Positions 35,937-45,496 of a DNA stretch of 64,000 nucleotides are shown piece by piece. The DNA lies in assembly GCF_020819595.1 (NCBI RefSeq), contig NZ_JAJHNP010000005.1:124001-188000 (forward strand), in the 5' to 3' direction. The stretch's first letter is position 1. Every line of letters starts with the position of its first letter. A program made the position numbers and the translations under genes. The notes under the pieces are model-generated. The model was not told the DNA's origin. It did not search any database and was given only the letters and a program-made list of their open reading frames with translations. Source of the DNA: Streptomyces barringtoniae. Its GTDB lineage: Bacteria > Actinomycetota > Actinomycetes > Streptomycetales > Streptomycetaceae.

Positions 35937-36878
35937 ATGATCGAACCGCCGCAGGCGTTCGTGCGCAGCACCGTCGAACGCGAGGGAGAGTCCGGCAGGG
36001 CCTGGCTCGCCGCGTTGCCCGGGATCGTGGACGACCTGCTGCGGCGCTGGGAATGCCTGCCCGACGGCGACGTCCTGCACGGGGGCGTCGGCCTGATCGT
36101 CCCGGTGCGCCGGGTGACGAGCGCGGACGCCGCCGTGCTGAAGGTGTCGTTCCCGCACCCCGGCAACGTGCACGAGCCGGACGCCTTCGCGGTCTGGCGC
36201 GGCCGGGGAGCCGTCCGGCTGCACGCGCGGGACGACGAACGGTTCGCGCTGCTGCTGGAGCGCGCCCACGCCACGACCTTGGCACAGGCGGCGGACGGCG
36301 ACGAACTCCTCGCGGTCGCCGGGCGGATCAACCGCCGCCTCGCGGTGCCCGCCCCGCCCGCTCTGCCCCGGCTGCGGGAGCGGTCCGGGGCCTGGGAGGA
36401 GCAGCTGCGCACGGACGAGGTGTCGCTGCCGCACCGGCTGCCGCGCCGCGTGGTGGACGCCGCCGTGGCGACCGTACGCGAGCTGGGCCGGAGCCAGCCG
36501 GACACCCTCGTCCACGGTGACCTGCACGCCCGCAACATCCTGCGCGCCGACCGCGAGCCGTGGCTCGCCGTCGACCCCAAGGGATACGCGGGCGATCCGG
36601 CGTACGACGGGGGCACGCTCCTGAAGGCCTACGCGGCGAACCGGGCCACGTCCGGCGATCTGCCGAAGGCCGTGCGGCGCGCTCTCGACGTCTTCGCCGA
36701 GGCCGCCGGACTCGATCGTGAGCGGGTCCGGCGCTGGGCCCAACTGCACGCCGTTCAGGCCGCGTTCCACGGCCGTCGGCATGGATTCCGCAGGGCCCGC
36801 CAGGGGGCGCGGCGGGATCGGCTCATCGCCCTCGCCGACCACCTGGCGGACCTGCTCACGGAAGCGGAGTCAGGGTGA
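35937..36878 (+). CDS. APH(6)/hydroxyurea phosphotransferase-family kinase
   Basis: A 313-aa phosphotransferase of the aminoglycoside/hydroxyurea kinase family (APH_6_hur). The catalytic loop is VHGDLHARNIL and the metal-binding segment is AVDPKGYAGDPAYD. Relatives inactivate streptomycin or hydroxyurea, but many housekeeping paralogues exist, so resistance should not be assumed. ATG 35937 follows CAGGGAG. Its 3' end overlaps the beta-galactosidase gene by 9 bp. Confidence 0.85.
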   Translation: MIEPPQAFVRSTVEREGESGRAWLAALPGIVDDLLRRWECLPDGDVLHGGVGLIVPVRRVTSADAAVLKVSFPHPGNVHEPDAFAVWRGRGAVRLHARDDERFALLLERAHATTLAQAADGDELLAVAGRINRRLAVPAPPALPRLRERSGAWEEQLRTDEVSLPHRLPRRVVDAAVATVRELGRSQPDTLVHGDLHARNILRADREPWLAVDPKGYAGDPAYDGGTLLKAYAANRATSGDLPKAVRRALDVFAEAAGLDRERVRRWAQLHAVQAAFHGRRHGFRRARQGARRDRLIALADHLADLLTEAESG

Positions 36879-38894
36879 AGGCCGCCGCGGTTCCCGTACG
36901 ACGGCGACCTCGCCCGGAGCGACCGTCACCGAGTCGTGCAGCTCCTTGCCGGTGAGGAGTTCCGTCGCGCCCGGTGCGACCGGCACCTCCGCGCCCTGCC
37001 CGGCATGGTCGATGACGAACAGGTAGTCCGCCTCCGGGCCGCGGCGGCGGACCACCTCGACGCCCGGCGGGGCCGTACGCACCGGCTCCACGCCCGCCTC
37101 GCCCCGGACGCGGTCCAGCAGCGCGGCCAGGGTGGCCGGGTCCGGGAGCGTGGCCAGGTACCAGCCGGTGCCCGTGCCGTGGGCGCGGCGGGTCACCGCG
37201 GGGACGCCGGTCAGGGGGCCGTCGGCGTACGACGCGACCGCCTCGGCGCCCTCCAGCCGCAGCCGCTCCGACCACAGCGTGCCCGCGGCCCCGTCCGGCA
37301 CCGCACCGGAGAGCGCGACCTGCTCACCGGGCAGCAGCGGGAACGGTTCGTCCGAGCGGACGCCGAGCACCTCGCGGAAGGCGCCCGGGTAACCGCCCAG
37401 GCGCACATGGCAGTTCTCGTCCACGGCCCCGCTGTGGAAGCCCACGGCGAGGGTGCCGCCGCGCTCGGCGAACGCCGACAGGTTCGCCGCGCCCTCGTCG
37501 TCGACCAGGTACAGGCTGGGGGCCAGGACCAGGCGGTAGGCGGACAGGTCCGCCCGCGGCCGTACGAAGTCCACGGGCACGCCCGACCGCCACAGCGGCT
37601 CGTACCAGGCCCGGACGAGGTCCGCATGGCGCAGCTCCCCGCTCGGCTGCGAGGGCAGTTCCAGGGCCCAGCGGGCGTCCCAGTCCCAGACGATCGCCAC
37701 CTCGGCGGGCGAGGCGCTGCCGCGTACCTCCGCCAACGCCCGCAGGTCCGAGCCCAGCCGCACCACGTCCCGCCAGATCCGGCTGTCGGTGCCGGCGTGC
37801 GGCACCATCGCCGAGTGCCACTGCTCCGCACCCGCCTTCGACTGCCGCCACTGGAAGTACGCGATGCCGTCCGCGCCGCGCGCCACGTGTGCGAGGGCGT
37901 TGCGGCGCAACTCTCCGGGCTTCTTCGCGCGGTTGACGGGCTGCCAGTTCACCGCGCCGGTGGAGTGCTCCATCAGCAGCCACGGACCGCCCGCCAGGGA
38001 GCGGGTGAGGTCGCCGCTCAGCGCGATGTCGATCTCGGACTCGCGGTCCGTGGACATCAGGTAGTGGTCGTTGGAGACGATGTCCAGCTGCGGCGCCCAG
38101 CGCCAGTAGTCGAGCGCGTCGAAGTTGGCCATCACCATGAAGTTGGTGGTGGCCGGGATAGACGGCGCCGCCGCCCGCAGCACGTCCCGTTCCGCCGTGC
38201 AGAGCGACAGCAGCTCGTCGGAGCAGAACCGGCGCCAGTCCAGCTGGTGCGTCGGGTTGGGTACGGCGCCGGTGGCGCGCGGCGGCAGGATCTCCGCCCA
38301 GTCGCCGTACCACTGGCTCCAGAACCGCGTGCCCCAGGCCTCGTTGAGCGCCGCCAGGTCGTCGCCGTAGCGGGCCCTGAGCCAGCGGCGGAACGCGGCC
38401 GCGCTGGTGTCGCAGTAGCAGGCCGCGTTGTGGCAGCCGTACTCGTTGTGCACGTGCCACATGCGCAACGAGGGGTGGTCCGCGTACCGCTCGGCGAGCG
38501 CGCCCGCGATGCGCAGCGCGGCCTCGCGGTAGGCGGGGGAGGACGGGCAGAAGGTCTGCCGGCTGCCGTAGGAGAGGGCGCGGCCGTCGCGGTCGACCGG
38601 CAGCGCCTCCGGGTGGCCGCGGAAGAACCACGCCGGAGGCGCCGCCGTGGGCGTGGCCAGGTCGGCGGCGATGCCGTTCTCGTGCAGCAGGCCGAGGACC
38701 TTGTCCAGGTGCGAGAAGTCGTACTCGCCCTCGGCCGGCTCCAGCAGCGCCCAGGAGAAGATGCCGACGCTGACCAGGTTCACCCCGGCCTCGCGCATCA
38801 GGCGCATGTCCTCGGCCCACACCTCCTCGGGCCACTGCTCGGGGTTGTAGTCGCCGCCGTAGGCGAGGCCGGGGACGGACAGGGTGCGCTTCAC
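36870..38894 (-). CDS. GH42 beta-galactosidase
   Basis: A 674-aa glycoside hydrolase of family 42. The acid/base is E151 in VHNEYGCH and the nucleophile is E309 in LLMEHSTG. The Cys cluster near C154-C161 (CHNAACYC) is the usual zinc site. It has an N-terminal TIM barrel, a trimerisation domain from about 390, and a C-terminal beta domain. There is no signal peptide, so it cleaves imported galactosides in the cytosol. GTG 38894 follows AAAGGGAACGAAG. It is the last gene of a sugar-import operon. Confidence 0.93.
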   Translation of the reverse strand: MKRTLSVPGLAYGGDYNPEQWPEEVWAEDMRLMREAGVNLVSVGIFSWALLEPAEGEYDFSHLDKVLGLLHENGIAADLATPTAAPPAWFFRGHPEALPVDRDGRALSYGSRQTFCPSSPAYREAALRIAGALAERYADHPSLRMWHVHNEYGCHNAACYCDTSAAAFRRWLRARYGDDLAALNEAWGTRFWSQWYGDWAEILPPRATGAVPNPTHQLDWRRFCSDELLSLCTAERDVLRAAAPSIPATTNFMVMANFDALDYWRWAPQLDIVSNDHYLMSTDRESEIDIALSGDLTRSLAGGPWLLMEHSTGAVNWQPVNRAKKPGELRRNALAHVARGADGIAYFQWRQSKAGAEQWHSAMVPHAGTDSRIWRDVVRLGSDLRALAEVRGSASPAEVAIVWDWDARWALELPSQPSGELRHADLVRAWYEPLWRSGVPVDFVRPRADLSAYRLVLAPSLYLVDDEGAANLSAFAERGGTLAVGFHSGAVDENCHVRLGGYPGAFREVLGVRSDEPFPLLPGEQVALSGAVPDGAAGTLWSERLRLEGAEAVASYADGPLTGVPAVTRRAHGTGTGWYLATLPDPATLAALLDRVRGEAGVEPVRTAPPGVEVVRRRGPEADYLFVIDHAGQGAEVPVAPGATELLTGKELHDSVTVAPGEVAVVREPRRPSP

Positions 38895-38929
38895 TGTGTT
38901 TTCTTCGTTCCCTTTCACGTGCGAACGGA

Positions 38930-39817
38930 TCAGCCCTTGTTGGAGCCCAGGGTCAGACCGCTGACGAACTGGCGCTGGAGCGCGAAGTAGACGATCAGGG
39001 TCGGGATCGCGGTCAGCAGGGAGCCGGCGGCCACCAGGTTGGGGTCGGTGAAGTACTGTCCGGAGAGGTTGTTCAGGGCCGAGGTGATCGGCATGTTCTG
39101 GCCCGTCGAGATCAGCACCAGCGCCCAGAAGAAGTCGTTGTAGATCCAGATCGACAGCAGGGTCGCCAGGGCCGCCATCGCCGGCTTGCACAGCGGCAGC
39201 GTGATCTGCCAGTACAGCCGCCACACCGAGGCACCGTCGACCAGGGCGGCCTCCGTCAGCTCGTGCGGCAGCGAGCGCATGTAGTTGCTCAGCACGAACG
39301 CGCAGAACCCGGACTGGAACGCCACGTGGATGAGGACCAGGCCGAGCGCGGAGTCGTACAGCTTGCCGCTGGCCGTGATGCCCGGCAGGTCCGTCAGCAG
39401 GTACAGCCGGTACAGCGGGGTGATGATGACCTGCTGCGGCAGCAGGTTGCCGGCCGTGAAGACCAGCAGGAGGGCGAGGTTCAGCCGGAAGTCGAAACGG
39501 GCGACGTAGAACGCCACGCAGGAGGACAGGAACAGCGTCAGCAGCACGGCCGGGATCGCGATGACCAGGGTGTTGCCGAAGTAGTGCAGCATGTCCGACT
39601 GCTGGTAGGCGTTTGTGAAGTTCTCGAACGTCAGCTTGTCCGGCCAGGAGACGTAACCCTTCGCGCTGGTCTCGCTGTACGGCCGCAGGGCCGAGAAGAT
39701 CGCCCACAGCAATGGCGCCAGCCACGCCAGCGCCGTACCCGCGAGGAAGACGTGCAGCAGGACACGGGCCGGCCGGACGGGGGCGCGCCGCTTCAGCGGC
39801 AGGGTGGTGCTGCTCAT
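38930..39817 (-). CDS. Sugar ABC transporter permease (MalG type)
   Basis: A 295-aa inner-membrane permease with six helices. The EAA loop is ELTEAALVDGASVWRLYWQITLPL (in part). It pairs with the MalF-type permease encoded upstream, with which it shares a 4-bp ATGA overlap. It feeds the beta-galactosidase downstream. No ATPase gene is present in the operon. Confidence 0.92.
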   Translation of the reverse strand: MSSTTLPLKRRAPVRPARVLLHVFLAGTALAWLAPLLWAIFSALRPYSETSAKGYVSWPDKLTFENFTNAYQQSDMLHYFGNTLVIAIPAVLLTLFLSSCVAFYVARFDFRLNLALLLVFTAGNLLPQQVIITPLYRLYLLTDLPGITASGKLYDSALGLVLIHVAFQSGFCAFVLSNYMRSLPHELTEAALVDGASVWRLYWQITLPLCKPAMAALATLLSIWIYNDFFWALVLISTGQNMPITSALNNLSGQYFTDPNLVAAGSLLTAIPTLIVYFALQRQFVSGLTLGSNKG

Positions 39818-40794
39818 GCGCGCCGCTCCTTCCGGAAGGTGGCGATCAGATACGGGATGATCACCGCGAGGGAGATCACCAGCAGGACGACGGCGATGGC
39901 GGAGCCGTAACCGATGCGGCTGGACTCGCCGATGATGTTGTTGGTGACCAGGATCGACAGCAACTCGGTGCCCTGGGCACCCTTGTTGAAGACGAAGACC
40001 AGGTCGAAGGCGCGCAGCGCCTCGATGATCGTGACCACCAGCACGACCGTGTTGGTCGGGCGCAGGGTCGGGAAGATGACACTCTTGAACGTCTGCCACT
40101 CGTTCGCGCCGTCCAGCGCGGAGGCCTCCCTGAGCGACGGGTCGACGCTCTTCAGACCGGCCAGGTACAGGATCATCATGTAGCCGGTGTGCCGCCACGA
40201 CGCGGCGATGAGGACCGCCCACAGGTTGAGGTGCGGGTCGCCGATCCAGTCGATGTAGTGGCCCGGCTTGTTGGCGCCGATGATGCTGTTGATCAGGCCG
40301 GTGTCGGGGTTGTAGACCAGCTGCCAGACGAAGCCGATGCAGGCCATCGAGATGACGACCGGCAGGAAGAACGCGGTCTGGTAGACCCGGCTGAAGCGGA
40401 TCCGCTTGTCCAGCTGCACGGCCAGGAACAGGCCGAACGGCGTCGGGATCAGGATGAGTACGACGAACCAGATGATGTTGTGCTGGACGGCGGGCCAGAA
40501 CTGCGGGTTGTCGTTGAAGAGTTGCTTGAAGTTGTCCAGGCCCACCCACTTGATCGAGTCGAACCCGATGCCGTCCCAGGTGGTGAAGGCGAGGAAGATC
40601 GAGGCGATGGCCGTGACCCACACCAGGAGCACGTGCAGGATCGTCGGCACGCCCGCCATCAGGGCGAGCGTGAACCGGTCACGGCGCGTCAGCAGACGGC
40701 GATGGCCGTGCGTGGCCCGCGTGCGCGCGGGCGAGGCGCCCGGAGGCGGCACGGCGGCCGCCTCCGGGGTCTTCGTGTTCGTATCGGTCGTCAT
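39814..40794 (-). CDS. Sugar ABC transporter permease (MalF type)
   Basis: A 326-aa inner-membrane permease with six main helices after a 45-residue cytoplasmic N-terminus. The EAA loop is REASALDGANEWQTFKSVIFP (in part). It forms the channel with the MalG-type partner. It starts 8 bp after the binding-protein gene. Confidence 0.92.
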   Translation of the reverse strand: MTTDTNTKTPEAAAVPPPGASPARTRATHGHRRLLTRRDRFTLALMAGVPTILHVLLVWVTAIASIFLAFTTWDGIGFDSIKWVGLDNFKQLFNDNPQFWPAVQHNIIWFVVLILIPTPFGLFLAVQLDKRIRFSRVYQTAFFLPVVISMACIGFVWQLVYNPDTGLINSIIGANKPGHYIDWIGDPHLNLWAVLIAASWRHTGYMMILYLAGLKSVDPSLREASALDGANEWQTFKSVIFPTLRPTNTVVLVVTIIEALRAFDLVFVFNKGAQGTELLSILVTNNIIGESSRIGYGSAIAVVLLVISLAVIIPYLIATFRKERRA

Positions 40795-40802
40795 CGGGCC
40801 GC

Positions 40803-42116
40803 TCACTGGGACGCGAAGATCGTCTTCTTCTGGCGCTCGATGGACGACAACAGGCTGTCCACGTCCTTGGGGTTCTGCAGGAACTTCTGCAGGCCGGGCT
40901 GCATCACCGTGGAGGTGAAGTCGGGGCGGGAGTCGCGGTCCATGAACTGGGTGAGGCTCTTGGCGCTGCCGATCATGTCGAACGCCTTCTTCTGCAGCGC
41001 CGAGTAGGCGGAGGTGCTCGCCTTGCTGGAGGCGGCCACCACGCTCGGGTCGGTCTTCAGGTACAGCTCCTCGGCCGCCGGGCTGCCCAGGTACTCCAGC
41101 AGCTTCACCACACCGTCGTGGTTCTTCGGGGACTTGCTCACCATGAAGCCGTCGGTGGGCGCCTCCACGGTGTCCTGGCCATAGGCGGAGTTGATCACCG
41201 GGAAGGGGAAGAAGTCGAGGTCGTCCAGGTCGGCCTTGTTGGTGAACTGCTGGGCCACGAAGGAGCCGAGGAGGTACATGCCGGCCTTCTTGGACACCAG
41301 GGACTGCGCGGCGTCCTGCCAGGTACGGCCCATGAAGCCGTCCTGGTGGTAGGGGAGGATCTCGGCCCAGTGGTCGAAGACGGCCTTCACCTTGGCGTCG
41401 GTCCAGGCGGCCTTGCCCGCCATCAACTGGACGTGGAAGTCGTAGCCGTTGAGGCGGAAGTTGATCTGGTCGAAGGTGCCCATCGCCGGCCAGGCGTCCT
41501 TGTCGCCGAAGGCCAGCGGGACGAGTCCGTCCTTCTGCATCTGCTTGCACAGGGCGACGAAGTCGTCCCAGGTGGTGGGAACCTTGTAGCCGTGCTGCTG
41601 GAAGACGCTCTTGCGGTAGAAGACCGCCCAGGGGTACGTCGTCAGCGGCACGAAGTAGTACTTGCCGTCCTCGCCCTTGCTGAGCTTCTTCATCGCGTCC
41701 GGGAAGTTGTTCCCGATCTTCGCCCACACGTCGTCGATCGGCGAGGCCAGGCCCTTCGCCGCGAAGAACTGCATGCGGTAGCCGGCGAACCAGTTGAACA
41801 CGTCGTCCGGCGTGCCCTGCAGATACGAGTTGATCTGCTCCTGGAAGGTGTTGTGGTCCTTGGTGTTCACATCGACCGTGATGCCGGACTGCTTCTTGAA
41901 CTCGGCGTACACGCTCGCGAAGGCCTGCTTCGGCACGGCGTCCGAGGCGTTGGAGCCGAGGGTGACGGTCTTCGGGTCCGAGGAGGAACCGCTGCCTCCG
42001 CAGGCGGACAGCAGGGGTATGCCCGCCCCGGCGAGCAGGGCGGCACTGCCTGCTCCGCGCAGGACCGAACGACGGCTGGGACCCGGGACGGAGAGACCGG
42101 AGGGGGAGAGGCGCAT
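40803..42116 (-). CDS. Sugar-binding lipoprotein (ABC importer, Tat-type signal)
   Basis: A 437-aa cluster B/D solute-binding lipoprotein. Its leader has a twin-arginine pair (SRRSVLRGAG) and lipobox LLSAC with Cys at residue 39, so export is probably by the Tat route. Mature residues include VTLGSNASD and GYDFHVQLMAGKAAW. By context it binds galacto-oligosaccharides or a related beta-galactoside. It is the first gene of the operon, behind a clear promoter. Confidence 0.9.
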   Translation of the reverse strand: MRLSPSGLSVPGPSRRSVLRGAGSAALLAGAGIPLLSACGGSGSSSDPKTVTLGSNASDAVPKQAFASVYAEFKKQSGITVDVNTKDHNTFQEQINSYLQGTPDDVFNWFAGYRMQFFAAKGLASPIDDVWAKIGNNFPDAMKKLSKGEDGKYYFVPLTTYPWAVFYRKSVFQQHGYKVPTTWDDFVALCKQMQKDGLVPLAFGDKDAWPAMGTFDQINFRLNGYDFHVQLMAGKAAWTDAKVKAVFDHWAEILPYHQDGFMGRTWQDAAQSLVSKKAGMYLLGSFVAQQFTNKADLDDLDFFPFPVINSAYGQDTVEAPTDGFMVSKSPKNHDGVVKLLEYLGSPAAEELYLKTDPSVVAASSKASTSAYSALQKKAFDMIGSAKSLTQFMDRDSRPDFTSTVMQPGLQKFLQNPKDVDSLLSSIERQKKTIFASQ

Positions 42117-42219
42117 GGCGGCTCCTGAGGAATACAGGGCTCGGTCAAGGGGATGAGTCGGTCACCGAAAGGTCGTCGAAACCGATCAGAAACCAACTCG
42201 ACCGAACATCGTGGGCGTA

Positions 42220-42249
42220 ATAACAGCCCCATGTCCGCTCATGAGTCAA
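42220..42249 (-). promoter_or_regulatory. Promoter of the GH42 transport operon
   Basis: On the minus strand a -35 TTGACT (42249-42244) and -10 TGTTAT (42225-42220) are separated by 18 bp. This leaves a leader of about 95 bp before the binding-protein ATG. Confidence 0.6.
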
Positions 42250-42307
42250 TAGGGCGGCCCCTCCTGGGCTGTCTCTTGCCCGAAACGTAATCGTCACCGT
42301 TACCTGC

Positions 42308-42373
42308 GTGTTCACCCGAGCGAAGAGCCGAGAGCCCCCACGGCGCGGGCGGCCGAGGGGGCTGTGTGAACAC
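42308..42373. terminator. Nested hairpin between GntR gene and transport promoter
   Basis: Outer arms GTGTTCAC (42308-42315) and GTGAACAC (42366-42373), and inner arms AGCCCCC (42333-42339) and GGGGGCT (42357-42363), are perfect. It lies downstream of the GntR gene and probably insulates the sugar operon promoter. The rest of the 310-bp gap 42117-42426 holds that promoter and its leader; I see no gene there. Confidence 0.5.
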
Positions 42374-42426
42374 GGGTGATTCCGCTTCGGGTCCTGACCA
42401 GCGGTTCGGGTTCCCGGCGGGCGGGT

Positions 42427-43218
42427 TCAGGTACGGACCAGCAACTGGAACTCGAAGGCGTACCGCGACGCCCGGTATACATGGCTGCCGTACTCCACCG
42501 GCCGGCCCGTGACGTCGTACGCGGTGCGCCGCATGGTGAGCAGGGCCGCGCCCTCCTGCTCCTGGAGCAGGGCGCCCTCCTCGGCCGTCGCGCTGCGGGC
42601 GCCGATGGACTGGCGGGCGCTGTGCAGGACGATCCCGGCGGACCGCATCATGCGGTACAGCCCCGTCGACTCCAGCCGCCCCGTGGGGAGTTCGAGGAGT
42701 GAGGTGGGCAGGTGGTTGCACAGGAACGCCACCGGCCGGCCGTGGGTGCGGCGCAGCCGCTCCAGCGCGGTGACCTCCGCGCCCTCCGCGATCCCGAGCG
42801 CGGCGGCCACCTCGGCGCTCGCCGGGACGCGTTCGTTGCGCAGCACCAGGGTGGTCGGCTCCTGGCCGGCCGACTCCAGGTCGTCGTAGAGGCTGCTGAG
42901 CTCCAGCGGCCGTCTGACCTTGCTGTGCACGACCTGCGTGCCCACCCCGCGGCGGCGCACCAGCAACCCCTTGTCCACCAGGGACTGGATGGCCTGGCGC
43001 ACGGTGGGCCGGGACAGGCCGAGGCGTACGGACAGGTCGACCTCGTTGCCCAGGAGGTTGCCGGGGGCCAGCGTGCCGTGTTCGATGGCCGCTTCCAGTT
43101 GCCGGGCGAACTGGTAGTACAGCGGCACCGGGCTCGTGCGGTCCAGGGTGAAGCCGATCGAGTCGAGCGCACGATCACCCGGTGCCGTTCGCTGCGGGGT
43201 GCGGTGTACTGGGCTCAT
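42427..43218 (-). CDS. GntR-family (HutC/UTRA) regulator
   Basis: A 263-aa regulator with an N-terminal GntR winged helix (LSRPTVRQAIQSLVDKGLLV) and a C-terminal UTRA ligand domain (from about 100; GARSATAEEGALLQ, YRASRYAFEFQ). HutC-type proteins bind phosphosugars or similar effectors and repress transport operons. It lies directly upstream of the GH42 sugar operon on the same strand, so that operon is the likely target. A dyad TGTA-CT-TACA at 43262-43271 may be its own operator. Confidence 0.9.
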   Translation of the reverse strand: MSPVHRTPQRTAPGDRALDSIGFTLDRTSPVPLYYQFARQLEAAIEHGTLAPGNLLGNEVDLSVRLGLSRPTVRQAIQSLVDKGLLVRRRGVGTQVVHSKVRRPLELSSLYDDLESAGQEPTTLVLRNERVPASAEVAAALGIAEGAEVTALERLRRTHGRPVAFLCNHLPTSLLELPTGRLESTGLYRMMRSAGIVLHSARQSIGARSATAEEGALLQEQEGAALLTMRRTAYDVTGRPVEYGSHVYRASRYAFEFQLLVRT

Positions 43219-43292
43219 GCCTCTCAGGTGTAGGTCCCGGACGGTGCGGGTGTCAATGGTTTGTACTTACATTCGAACCTGCTTCTGAAATG

Positions 43293-43304
43293 ATGTCTTA
43301 ACAA
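43293..43304. promoter_or_regulatory. Putative operator of the sugar/cyclitol importer
   Basis: ATGTCTTAACAA matches 9 of 12 positions of the perfect palindrome TTGTCATGACAA next to the LacI gene and ends 4 bp before the -35. A shared LacI regulator is inferred. Confidence 0.35.
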
Positions 43305-43308
43305 AGTA

Positions 43309-43338
43309 TTGACAGCAGGCGCCCCCAAGGACTTGGAT
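43309..43338 (+). promoter_or_regulatory. Promoter of the sugar/cyclitol import operon
   Basis: A -35 TTGACA (43309-43314) and -10 TTGGAT (43333-43338) are separated by 18 bp. The leader is about 50 bp, ending in AGGAAAG before ATG 43397. Confidence 0.6.
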
Positions 43339-43396
43339 CCCGTCCCAACGCAACAGCGTCCCTTCCCCGTCACACGCACAGTGAGGTGCAGGAAAG

Positions 43397-44416
43397 ATGG
43401 ACCGCTCTTCTCCCTCCCGCTCCCGGAGACTGGCCCCCGTAGTGGCGGTCGCCGCCGCGGCGGCCCTGACCCTCGCCGGCTGCGCCAGCAGCCACGGCGG
43501 CAAGAAGGCCGAGGAGGCGGCACAGAACGCCTCGGCGGGCAGGGCCAACACCCCGCGCATGACCGTCGCACTGGTCACGCACCAGGCGCCCGGTGACACC
43601 TTCTGGGACACCGTCCGCAAGGGCGCCGAGGCCGCCGCCGCCAAGGACAACATCAAGCTCGTCTACTCCGCCGACCCCAACGCCGGCAACCAGGCCAACC
43701 TGGTGCAGAACGCGATCGACCAGAAGGTCGACGGCATCGCGGTCACCCTCGCCAAGCCGGACGCGATGAAGAGCGTCATCGGCAAGGCCGAGCAGTCGGG
43801 CATACCGGTGGTGGGCCTGAACTCGGGCCTGAGCGACTGGAAGAAGCTCGGCCTGCTGGAGTTCTTCGGGCAGGACGAGAGCGTGGCGGGCGAGGCGTTC
43901 GGCGACAAGCTGAACACGACCGGCGCCAAGAAGATCGTCTGCGTGATCCAGGAACAGGGCAACGTGGGCCTCACCCAGCGCTGCGACGGGGTGAAGAAGA
44001 CGTTCAAGGGCACCACTGAGACGCTGTACGTGAACGGCACCGACATGCCGTCCGTGCGGTCGACCATCACGGCCAAGCTGAAGCAGGACAGCTCCATCGA
44101 CACCGTCGTCACCCTCGGCGCCCCGTTCGCGCTCACGGCGGTGCAGTCGCTGGGCGACGCCGGCAGCAAGGCCAAGGTGGCCACCTTCGACCTGAACAAG
44201 GACCTGGTGAAGGCCGTCCAGAACGGCTCGATCGAGTTCGCCGTCGACCAGCAGCCCTATCTGCAGGGCTATCTGGCCGTCGACGCGCTGTGGCTCTACA
44301 AGTACAACGGCAACTACAGCGGCGGCGGGGTCCAGCCGGTGCTGACCGGCCCGGCCTTCGTCGACAAGTCCAACGTCGACAAGGTCGCCGAGTTCGCCGC
44401 GAAGGGGACCCGGTGA
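43397..44416 (+). CDS. Sugar/cyclitol-binding lipoprotein (RbsB type)
   Basis: A 339-aa cluster B periplasmic-binding-protein lipoprotein with lipobox LAGC (Cys 29). Substrate-domain signatures are VALVTHQAPGDTFWDTVRKG (in part), AIDQKVDGIAVTLA and VDQQPYLQGYLAVD. RbsB-type proteins bind pentoses, hexoses or inositol. It is the first gene of the import operon, and its stop overlaps the permease start (TGATG). Confidence 0.92.
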   Translation: MDRSSPSRSRRLAPVVAVAAAAALTLAGCASSHGGKKAEEAAQNASAGRANTPRMTVALVTHQAPGDTFWDTVRKGAEAAAAKDNIKLVYSADPNAGNQANLVQNAIDQKVDGIAVTLAKPDAMKSVIGKAEQSGIPVVGLNSGLSDWKKLGLLEFFGQDESVAGEAFGDKLNTTGAKKIVCVIQEQGNVGLTQRCDGVKKTFKGTTETLYVNGTDMPSVRSTITAKLKQDSSIDTVVTLGAPFALTAVQSLGDAGSKAKVATFDLNKDLVKAVQNGSIEFAVDQQPYLQGYLAVDALWLYKYNGNYSGGGVQPVLTGPAFVDKSNVDKVAEFAAKGTR

Positions 44417-45492
44417 TGAGCATGGCCCAGCAGGCTGGACCGGCCCTCGGCAGGCCGCCGGCGGCCGGCCCCGAGCAGACCGACGGCCGCACCGCGCGCC
44501 GCCCGCTGGCGCTGCGGCTGCTGGCCCGGCCCGAGGTGGGGGTCTTCCTCGGCGCCGCCGCCGTCCTGGTCTTCTTCCTGGTCGTCGCGCCCTCGGTCCG
44601 CCAGGGCAGCTCGATGGCGACGATCCTCTACCAGTCCTCGACCATCGGGATCATGGCCCTGCCGGTGGCCCTGCTGATGATCGGCGGCGAGTTCGACCTC
44701 TCCGCGGGCGTCGCGGTGATCACCTCGGCGCTCACCGCGAGCATGCTCAGCTACCAACTGACCATGAACGTGTGGACCGGCGTGATCGTCGCGCTGGTCG
44801 TGTCGCTGGCGATCGGGTTCTTCAACGGCTGGATGGTGGTCAGGACCGGCCTGCCCAGCTTCCTGATCACCCTGGGCACCTTCCTGATCCTGCAGGGCGT
44901 GAACCTGGCCGTGACCAAGCTGGTCACCGGCAACGTGGCCACCGACGACATCAGCGACATGGACGGCTTCGACCAGGCCAGGAAGGTCTTCGCGTCCTCG
45001 TTCGACGTGGGCGGGGTCCAGGTGAAGATCACCGTGGTGTGGTGGCTGGTCTTCGCGGCCCTGGCCACCTGGGTGCTGCTGCGCACCAGGTACGGCAACT
45101 GGATCTTCGCCGTCGGCGGCAACAAGGAGAGCGCCCGCGCCGTCGGCGTCCCGGTGACCTTCACCAAGATCTCGCTGTTCATGCTGGTCGGGTTCGGCGC
45201 CTGGTTCATCGGCATGCACAACCTGTTCTCCTTCAACACCGTGCAGTCCGGCGAGGGCGTCGGCCAGGAGCTGATCTACATCGCCGCGGCCGTCATCGGC
45301 GGCTGCCTGCTCACCGGCGGCGCCGGCTCCGCGATCGGCCCGGTCTTCGGGGCGTTCATGTTCGGCATGGTCAACCAGGGCATCGTCTACGCCGGCTGGA
45401 ACCCCGACTGGTTCAAGGCCTTCCTCGGCGTGATGCTGCTCGGCGCCGTCCTGATCAATCTGTGGGTCCAGCGCACGGCGACCCGGAGGTAA
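44416..45492 (+). CDS. Sugar/cyclitol ABC permease (RbsC type)
   Basis: A 358-aa inner-membrane permease with about ten helices. The RbsC/XylH signatures are [16 protein letters not shown] and [13 protein letters not shown], with the EAA-like loop at [17 protein letters not shown]. Its translational start overlaps the binding-protein stop by one base. Confidence 0.92.
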   Translation: MSMAQQAGPALGRPPAAGPEQTDGRTARRPLALRLLARPEVGVFLGAAAVLVFFLVVAPSVRQGSSMATILYQSSTIGIMALPVALLMIGGEFDLSAGVAVITSALTASMLSYQLTMNVWTGVIVALVVSLAIGFFNGWMVVRTGLPSFLITLGTFLILQGVNLAVTKLVTGNVATDDISDMDGFDQARKVFASSFDVGGVQVKITVVWWLVFAALATWVLLRTRYGNWIFAVGGNKESARAVGVPVTFTKISLFMLVGFGAWFIGMHNLFSFNTVQSGEGVGQELIYIAAAVIGGCLLTGGAGSAIGPVFGAFMFGMVNQGIVYAGWNPDWFKAFLGVMLLGAVLINLWVQRTATRR

Positions 45493-45496
45493 AGCG

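Noticed and set aside
35937..36878. Streptomycin or hydroxyurea resistance gene
   Set aside because: The kinase family is clear, but the gene stands alone and many actinomycete paralogues have no known resistance role, so I call only the family.
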